This document shows positions 52,890 to 57,754 of a DNA stretch of 57,754 nt, one piece after another. Position numbers and translations under genes: made by a program. Within the stretch, counting starts at the first letter, position 1. Each line of letters opens with the position of its first letter. The notes beneath the pieces were generated by a model. That model was not told the DNA's origin and did not search any database. It saw only the letters and a list, made by a program, of their open reading frames with translations. Location of the stretch: the NCBI GenBank assembly GCA_030431695.1, contig JAUIIU010000013.1, positions 1-57,754 of the forward strand, in the 5' to 3' direction. The DNA is from Bacteroidia bacterium. GTDB taxonomy: Bacteria > Bacteroidota > Bacteroidia > Flavobacteriales > Flavobacteriaceae.

Positions 52890-55211
52890 TTGCAGTCATT
52901 CTTAGAACAGCTTAACGACGCCCAACTAGCCCCGGTTTTACAAAAGGACGGAGCCATGATCGTTATTGCCGGTGCCGGTTCTGGAAAGACTCGTGTACTT
53001 ACATATCGTATCGCATACCTGATGTCGGAAGGAGTGGACCCCTTCAATATCCTGGCCCTTACTTTTACCAATAAAGCGGCGAGGGAAATGAAGAAGCGGA
53101 TCGCACAGATCGTTGGTGCCAGTGAAGCCAAGAACCTGTGGATGGGGACATTTCACAGCATCTTCGCCAAGATTTTACGATTCGAAGCCGACAAGCTGGG
53201 CTACCCTTCGAATTTTACGATCTATGATACCCAGGACTCCCAGAGTGTGATACGCAGTATCATCAAGGAGATGCAGTTGGATAAGGACATCTACAAGTAT
53301 AAACAGGTATACTCTCGCATTTCTTCCTACAAAAACAGCCTGATCACCGTAAAGGCCTATTTCAGTAACCCTGAATTGCAGGAAGCCGACGCCATGGCGA
53401 AGCAACCCCGGCTGGGTGATATTTACCATGCCTATGTTGACAAATGCTTTAAGGCAGGCGCCATGGATTTTGACGACCTGTTGCTGAAAACGAACGAATT
53501 GCTTAATCGCTTCCCGGATGTGCTGGCAAAGTACCAGGACAGGTTTCGATATATACTTGTGGATGAGTACCAGGATACCAATCACAGCCAGTACCTGATC
53601 GTAAAGGCATTGAGTGACCGATTTCAGAATATATGTGTAGTGGGTGATGACGCCCAGAGCATCTATGCCTTTCGTGGTGCGAATATCAACAACATCCTGA
53701 ATTTTCAGAAGGACTATGATGATGTGAAGGTTTACCGACTCGAGCAAAACTATCGTTCCACGAAGAATATCGTTAATGCCGCGAACAGCATCATCGAGAA
53801 GAACAAACAGCGACTGGAAAAAGTTGTCTGGACAGCTAATGACGAAGGAAACAAGATCAGGGTGAATCGTACCATGACCGATGGGGATGAAGGAAGGTTC
53901 GTGGCTGGTTCGATCTTCGAGAATGCCATGGGGCAACAGCTGAAGTACGATTCGTTTGCCGTTCTATATCGCACCAATGCCCAGTCCAGGGCAATCGAGG
54001 ATGCCCTTCGGAAAAAGGATATTCCCTACCGGATCTATGGAGGACTGAGCTTCTATCAAAGGAAGGAGATCAAGGATGTGCTGGCATACCTCCGACTCAT
54101 TCTAAACCCCAAAGACGAGGAAGCATTGAAACGCGTAATCAACTACCCCGCAAGAGGTATTGGTCAAACCACTGTCGACCGCCTGATCGTAGCCGCCAAT
54201 CATTACAACCGTTCTATGTTCGAGGTGATGAAGAACGTGGATAAGATCGACCTTAAGATCAATAAAGGGACCCAGGGGAAACTGCAGAATTTCGTGACCA
54301 TGATCGAGAGTTTCCAGGTGCTGAACCAAAACTACGACGCCTTCCAGATTTCGGAACATGTTACCAAGAAGACCGGTCTTGTTCAGGAATTAAAGAAAGA
54401 TGGTACCCCCGAAGGGATCGCTCGTATCGAGAACATAGAAGAACTGTTGAATGGTATTCGTGATTTTGTCGAAGTGCAGAAAGAAATTGCCGATACCACA
54501 GGTTCCCTGGCCGAATTCCTGGAAGATGTAGCCCTGGCCACCGATCTCGACATGGATAAAGGAGACGACAACAGGGTGGCGCTAATGACGGTTCACCTGG
54601 CCAAAGGCCTGGAATTTCCATATGTATATATCGTTGGCCTGGAAGAGGACCTTTTCCCATCTGCTATGAGTATGAATACTCGAGCCGAACTGGAAGAGGA
54701 GCGGCGTTTATTCTATGTGGCGCTTACACGTGCGGAAAAACAGGCCTATCTCACTTACACCCAGAGCAGGTATCGCTGGGGAAAATTGATCGATGCCGAA
54801 CCGAGTCGGTTTATTGAGGAGATCGAAGAAGAATTCATGGAATACCTGACACCGGTTACGGAGAACCGGTTCAAACCGCTCATAGACACAGACATCTTCG
54901 GGGAGGTGGACAAAAGTAAATTGCGACTTCGGAAACCGGTCTCAGGTTCTCCACCAAAAGGCCCTACAGAAGCCCAGTTGCGTAAACTGCGCAGGCTGAA
55001 ACCCGTTAGTAGTAGTTCCGATAAGAATTACGATGCAGCGGAATCGAATCTTTCCGAAGGAACACTGGTTGAGCACGTTCGCTTCGGAAAGGGTAAGATC
55101 ATGAAGATCGAAGGTGTGGGAGCCGACACTAAGGCGGAGATCTTGTTCGAAAATGGCGGATTGAAGAAGCTACTACTGCGTTTTGCCAAACTGAACGTCC
55201 TCGATTCTTAA
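52890..55211 (+). CDS. UvrD/PcrA-type superfamily I DNA helicase
   Basis: A 773-residue protein. Motif I IAGAGSGKT (27-34), Ia TFTNKAAREMKKRI, II VDEYQDTNHSQ, III VVGDDAQSIYAFRGA, IV RLEQNYRST, V MTVHLAKGLEF and VI YVALTRAEKQ. The C-terminus (about 700-770) has the Tudor-like module of PcrA (GTLVEHVRFGKGKI). Unwinds DNA 3'-5' in repair and replication. The start codon is TTG (52890); a TAG lies 12 bp upstream in frame, and homologues start at the same residue. Confidence 0.96.
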   Translation: MQSFLEQLNDAQLAPVLQKDGAMIVIAGAGSGKTRVLTYRIAYLMSEGVDPFNILALTFTNKAAREMKKRIAQIVGASEAKNLWMGTFHSIFAKILRFEADKLGYPSNFTIYDTQDSQSVIRSIIKEMQLDKDIYKYKQVYSRISSYKNSLITVKAYFSNPELQEADAMAKQPRLGDIYHAYVDKCFKAGAMDFDDLLLKTNELLNRFPDVLAKYQDRFRYILVDEYQDTNHSQYLIVKALSDRFQNICVVGDDAQSIYAFRGANINNILNFQKDYDDVKVYRLEQNYRSTKNIVNAANSIIEKNKQRLEKVVWTANDEGNKIRVNRTMTDGDEGRFVAGSIFENAMGQQLKYDSFAVLYRTNAQSRAIEDALRKKDIPYRIYGGLSFYQRKEIKDVLAYLRLILNPKDEEALKRVINYPARGIGQTTVDRLIVAANHYNRSMFEVMKNVDKIDLKINKGTQGKLQNFVTMIESFQVLNQNYDAFQISEHVTKKTGLVQELKKDGTPEGIARIENIEELLNGIRDFVEVQKEIADTTGSLAEFLEDVALATDLDMDKGDDNRVALMTVHLAKGLEFPYVYIVGLEEDLFPSAMSMNTRAELEEERRLFYVALTRAEKQAYLTYTQSRYRWGKLIDAEPSRFIEEIEEEFMEYLTPVTENRFKPLIDTDIFGEVDKSKLRLRKPVSGSPPKGPTEAQLRKLRRLKPVSSSSDKNYDAAESNLSEGTLVEHVRFGKGKIMKIEGVGADTKAEILFENGGLKKLLLRFAKLNVLDS

Positions 55212-55257
55212 TTAATTTTTATCCTTACGAAGAAATCAGAATATCGTATCTTAGTAT

Positions 55258-55875
55258 ATGGCCGAATTCATTCGCATATATGAAGAGAATCCCAATCCGC
55301 ACGATGTAAAAAAAGTAGTGGATATCATCAGGGCAGGTGGACTGGTGATCTACCCAAGTGATACGGTTTATGCCCTCGGTTGTGATATTACCCATAACAA
55401 GGCCATGGAACGACTGGCAAGGATCAAAGGGGTAAAGCTGGAAAAGGCGAACTTTTCTTTTATCTGTGAAGATCTCAGTCGGTTGTCGGATTTTGTCCGT
55501 CAGATCGACAACGCAAAATTCAAGATGTTGAAAAGGGCATTTCCCGGGCCGTATACTTTCATTCTCCCGGGAAGTAACCGCTTACCTTCTGCTTTGAAGA
55601 AGAAAAAGGAAGTTGGGATACGGGTACCGGACAACGCCATTGCGCTTGCCCTTGTATCTGAATTGGGAAATCCTATACTTTCGATGTCCATAAAGGACGA
55701 AGATGAGGTGATCGAATACACTACAGATCCGGAACTGATCTACGAGAAATGGTCCAATAGGGTTGATGTGGTGGTGGATGGTGGCTATGGGGGAAACATT
55801 CCTTCCACGGTGATCGACCTAACCGGGGATGAACCTTTGTTGGTTAGGGAAGGTAAGGGGAGTCTTGAATTCTGA
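55258..55875 (+). CDS. Sua5/YciO/YrdC family protein (YciO-like)
   Basis: A 205-residue protein. The YrdC fold (about 10-195) has the conserved blocks GLVIYPSDTVYALGCDI, PGPYTFILPGS, VGIRVPDN and PSTVIDLTG. The standard KRxxxxP-like RNA/ATP site reads KGVKLEKANF. This is the YciO-like branch; it may make threonylcarbamoyl-adenylate for tRNA t6A37, or be a paralogue of the true TsaC/Sua5. The ATG lies only 47 bp after the uvrD-like stop, so they may be co-transcribed. Confidence 0.85.
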   Translation: MAEFIRIYEENPNPHDVKKVVDIIRAGGLVIYPSDTVYALGCDITHNKAMERLARIKGVKLEKANFSFICEDLSRLSDFVRQIDNAKFKMLKRAFPGPYTFILPGSNRLPSALKKKKEVGIRVPDNAIALALVSELGNPILSMSIKDEDEVIEYTTDPELIYEKWSNRVDVVVDGGYGGNIPSTVIDLTGDEPLLVREGKGSLEF

Positions 55876-55878
55876 GTT

Positions 55879-56292
55879 TTAATCGAAAGGCAGCAAGTCG
55901 GGTTCTATATATTCTTCCCTGGCTTTATCCGAATCAAAAATATTAAAGGCGTAGTGATATCCGAGCAGCTTGGAGAAGTCGAAATTTAACCTCGGGTTTT
56001 CCTTGATAAAGTCCCTGAAGTTGTTGGATTTCGTATTCAGAATAAAATGAAAAACAGCCCGAACTGCGGCAACGGTAACAGTTTCGTTGTACTTGGCACC
56101 TACGCCATGCAGTTCTGTGTATTTCTTAAGCTGTCCCGTTACGTTTTCGATGGCATTCTCCAAACCGTACTTTGTGATGTGGATCCACGCCAGCCGAAGG
56201 TGTGCCTCATGTGTAAAGAAGCTCGGGTGTAAGAGACCGAACTTGAACTGTTTCTCAAATTCATCATCAGTAAATTGATAATGTGCTTCCAT
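55879..56292 (-). CDS. Hypothetical protein (137 aa)
   Basis: A 137-residue soluble protein, mostly helical, with several aromatic/His residues (HPSFFTHEAHLRLAWIHITKYG). Family not recognised and no signal peptide. ATG start. It converges with the YciO-like gene with a 3-bp gap, so there is no terminator between them. Probably a single cistron. Confidence 0.65.
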   Translation of the reverse strand: MEAHYQFTDDEFEKQFKFGLLHPSFFTHEAHLRLAWIHITKYGLENAIENVTGQLKKYTELHGVGAKYNETVTVAAVRAVFHFILNTKSNNFRDFIKENPRLNFDFSKLLGYHYAFNIFDSDKAREEYIEPDLLPFD

Positions 56293-56390
56293 GGTTTGTA
56301 TTGGTTAGGTGGGAAGTTATGTTTAGTAGACGAATATTGATTGTGAATGTTACAGTTGCGTAATGATTTTTATTGTGAATTTATTGCATG

Positions 56391-56418
56391 AAAAAACCCG
56401 GGCTTTTGGACCCGGGTT
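56391..56418 (-). terminator. Rho-independent terminator of the OmpA lipoprotein gene
   Basis: Read on the minus strand: AACCCGGG, an 8-nt loop, CCCGGGTT, then a TTTT run. It lies 20 bp past the gene. Confidence 0.9.
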
Positions 56419-56438
56419 AGATTGTGAATCATCACAAA

Positions 56439-57299
56439 TTAGTTTCCTTCCGCAGAGAGCGTTTCAAGTTCTTCCTCGATCATGGTATAGAACTGGTCGA
56501 TCTTCGGTAATACGAGGATCTTGGTTCTCCTGTTCGTGGCCCTGTTCTCAGCAGTGTTGTTGTCTACAAGAGGAATATACTCCCCACGTCCGGCAGCGAT
56601 AAGTTGTTCCGGCTTAACACCAAGCTCCTGAAGTTTTCGTACAACCGCAGTTGAACGCTTCACACTTAGATCCCAGTTGTCAAGTAGTACTCCGCTCTTG
56701 TATGGTACGTCGTCGGTATGGCCTTCGACCATAGCTTCGAAATCAGGCTTGCTGTTGATCACAGTAGCGACCTTTCCAAGTATCTCGTTAGCTCTGGAAG
56801 ACAGGTTATACGAGCCGGTACGGAATAGGACCTTGTCTGAAAGTGAGATGAAAACCACACCTTTTTCCACGTTGATCTCGATATCCGGATCGTTAAGTCC
56901 AACCTCTTTTTTTAAGCTGGTAACCAGGGCAAGGGTAACACTGTCCTTCTTGTTCAGCGCATCCTGAAGTCTTGAGATCTTTAGATCCTTCTCTTTCAGG
57001 CTCTCCAATGATTTTTCAAGATTGGTCGCTCCTTGCTGAGTTAGGATGGTAAGTTCTTTGGAACTTTGGATCAGATCCTGGTTGGTTTTACGCAATTCGG
57101 CGATTCGTTCTTCCAACGATTGAACTCTCGCCACAGCTGCCGCTTTATCAGTCAAGCAGCTATTCAGTTTAACGGTTGCAGTATTCAGAAGATCTTGTGT
57201 TTCTTTTTGTTTTGCCTGCAGCGCAGCGTACTCTTTCTTGGAGACACATGATCCCAAAACAAGGATGGCACACGTTGCAAATAATAACAGCTTTTTCAT
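56439..57299 (-). CDS. OmpA-family lipoprotein with coiled coil
   Basis: A 286-residue protein. Lipoprotein signal (VLGSC, Cys17), long heptad-like helix (about 20-130; QAKQKETQDLLNTATVKLNS, then LEKSLESLKEKDLKISRLQDAL) and a C-terminal OmpA domain (about 150-275) with the peptidoglycan motif EGHTDDVPYKSG and NRRTKILVLP. It ties the outer membrane to peptidoglycan. Full length, ATG start. Terminator at 56391-56418. Confidence 0.93.
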   Translation of the reverse strand: MKKLLLFATCAILVLGSCVSKKEYAALQAKQKETQDLLNTATVKLNSCLTDKAAAVARVQSLEERIAELRKTNQDLIQSSKELTILTQQGATNLEKSLESLKEKDLKISRLQDALNKKDSVTLALVTSLKKEVGLNDPDIEINVEKGVVFISLSDKVLFRTGSYNLSSRANEILGKVATVINSKPDFEAMVEGHTDDVPYKSGVLLDNWDLSVKRSTAVVRKLQELGVKPEQLIAAGRGEYIPLVDNNTAENRATNRRTKILVLPKIDQFYTMIEEELETLSAEGN

Positions 57300-57384
57300 G
57301 TTAAGATTGTTTAAAATTGTTAGTCAAAATTAGTAAATAGGCGAGTTCTGAAATTCTCCTTAACAATTATTTAAGTATATATTA

Positions 57385-57754
57385 TCAGAGATTGTTAAAG
57401 GTACGTTTTTTTGTGACAAAGTACTTCCAAACCAGCGAATTAATTTCGAAATACCGCAGGTTCGAGGCATGTTTTCGTCGTTTCCCCATGAACTTCCCAA
57501 ACTTTCGGTAAAATCCGAAATGCGCCCTTATGATCGCCAGAATATGAACGAATTCCCCTCGCATGAGAAATCGCATTCCAGCTACACCATCAAGCAGCAA
57601 CCGAATGAATATCAGGAAGTATACTCTCGGGCCTTTGACATTCTTCAACATTGAAAGCAATGTATTCCTGAAATTGTAATAGGTCTTTCGTGGGTTGGCC
57701 GAATCCAGGGTGCCCCCACCCAGGTGGTAAACCGTGGAATTAGCTATATACCGT
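57385..57754 (-). CDS. Family 2 glycosyltransferase, C-terminal part cut by window end
   Basis: The frame is open to the last base of the window (minus strand), and the gene start is outside. The visible 122 residues include VYHLGGGTLDSANPRKTYYNFRNTLL, the usual end of the GT2 catalytic domain in Bacteroidota (broken at the window for residues before), then a hydrophobic stretch (VYFLIFIRLLLDGVAG) and a basic tail. An internal TTG/ATG near 57660 is not the real start. The donor and acceptor sugars cannot be told. Confidence 0.82.
   Translation of the reverse strand, partial: RYIANSTVYHLGGGTLDSANPRKTYYNFRNTLLSMLKNVKGPRVYFLIFIRLLLDGVAGMRFLMRGEFVHILAIIRAHFGFYRKFGKFMGKRRKHASNLRYFEINSLVWKYFVTKKRTFNNL

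Noticed and set aside
53175-53936. 253-codon minus-strand frame
   Set aside because: Antisense to the UvrD-like helicase core with motifs intact in the plus strand; shadow.
55247-55260. TATCTTAG just before the YciO-like ATG, suggesting a leaderless mRNA
   Set aside because: One mismatch in the -7 box and no -33; the gene is 47 bp behind uvrD and may use its transcript.

Overview
The window looks like a chromosomal stretch of a marine-type Flavobacteriaceae bacterium (phylum Bacteroidota). The support is: several promoters of the Bacteroidota type (-33 TTG / -7 TAnnTTTG), few Shine-Dalgarno sequences, many lipoproteins and outer-membrane proteins with CarboxypepD_reg, OmpA and two-component-propeller domains, an SRP RNA of the Bacteroidota type, and protein sequences that read as flavobacterial throughout (FahA, GlyA, UvrD, PheT, ClpB, SmpB). 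No tRNA, rRNA, IS element, prophage, integron or CRISPR array was seen. Base composition appears even, so this is mostly core genome with a few lineage-specific envelope genes.

Layout. 1-930: end of a tandem-repeat protein and a VOC protein. 931-4400: sulfite oxidase / membrane cytochrome c / sterol-desaturase-like operon, divergent from a membrane protein across a perfect CRP/FNR-like palindrome. 4414-7574: formate-THF ligase and an OFA-type anion transporter. 7719-13775: outer-membrane DUF5686-type protein, class-C beta-lactamase-fold hydrolase, SmpB, M23-like peptidase, histidine phosphatase. 13776-14297 is the only gene-poor stretch over 300 bp; it holds a possible 44-codon gene and the clpB terminator. 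14298-21378: ClpB, YtxJ, a lipoprotein, and divergent FahA and GlyA. 21661-27842: GNAT, then a propeller sensor kinase, its NarL-type regulator, a jellyroll-OmpA protein and a small secreted protein. 27877-32060: envelope lipoproteins and glutaminyl cyclase. 32113-33902: SRP RNA, SDR, FSA-type transaldolase. 33934-38527: redox-dead TlpA-like protein, ABC-F ATPase, membrane protein, fasciclin protein. 38559-46244: PheT, a coiled-coil pair, PAP2, a lipoprotein, RecG. 46340-52754: M1 aminopeptidase with patatin, and FMN glutamate-synthase-like protein with M20 amidohydrolase. 52890-57754: UvrD/PcrA, YciO/Sua5, a hypothetical protein, an OmpA lipoprotein, and the 3' end of a family 2 glycosyltransferase.

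How the genes may work together. The clearest candidate for an undescribed unit is 22186-27842. A 14-blade-type propeller histidine kinase, a response regulator, and an OmpA protein carrying a jellyroll domain each have the nonamer ATACCCCAT 55-75 bp upstream of the start codon, which suggests one autoregulated envelope-sensing regulon. The ABC-F protein is also notable: the Walker A motif of NBD2 and the signature of NBD1, which together form one of the two ATP sites, are both degenerate. Other groupings are C1 metabolism (Fhs, OFA transporter, GlyA; only Fhs and OFA are adjacent) and trans-translation/proteostasis (SmpB, ClpB).
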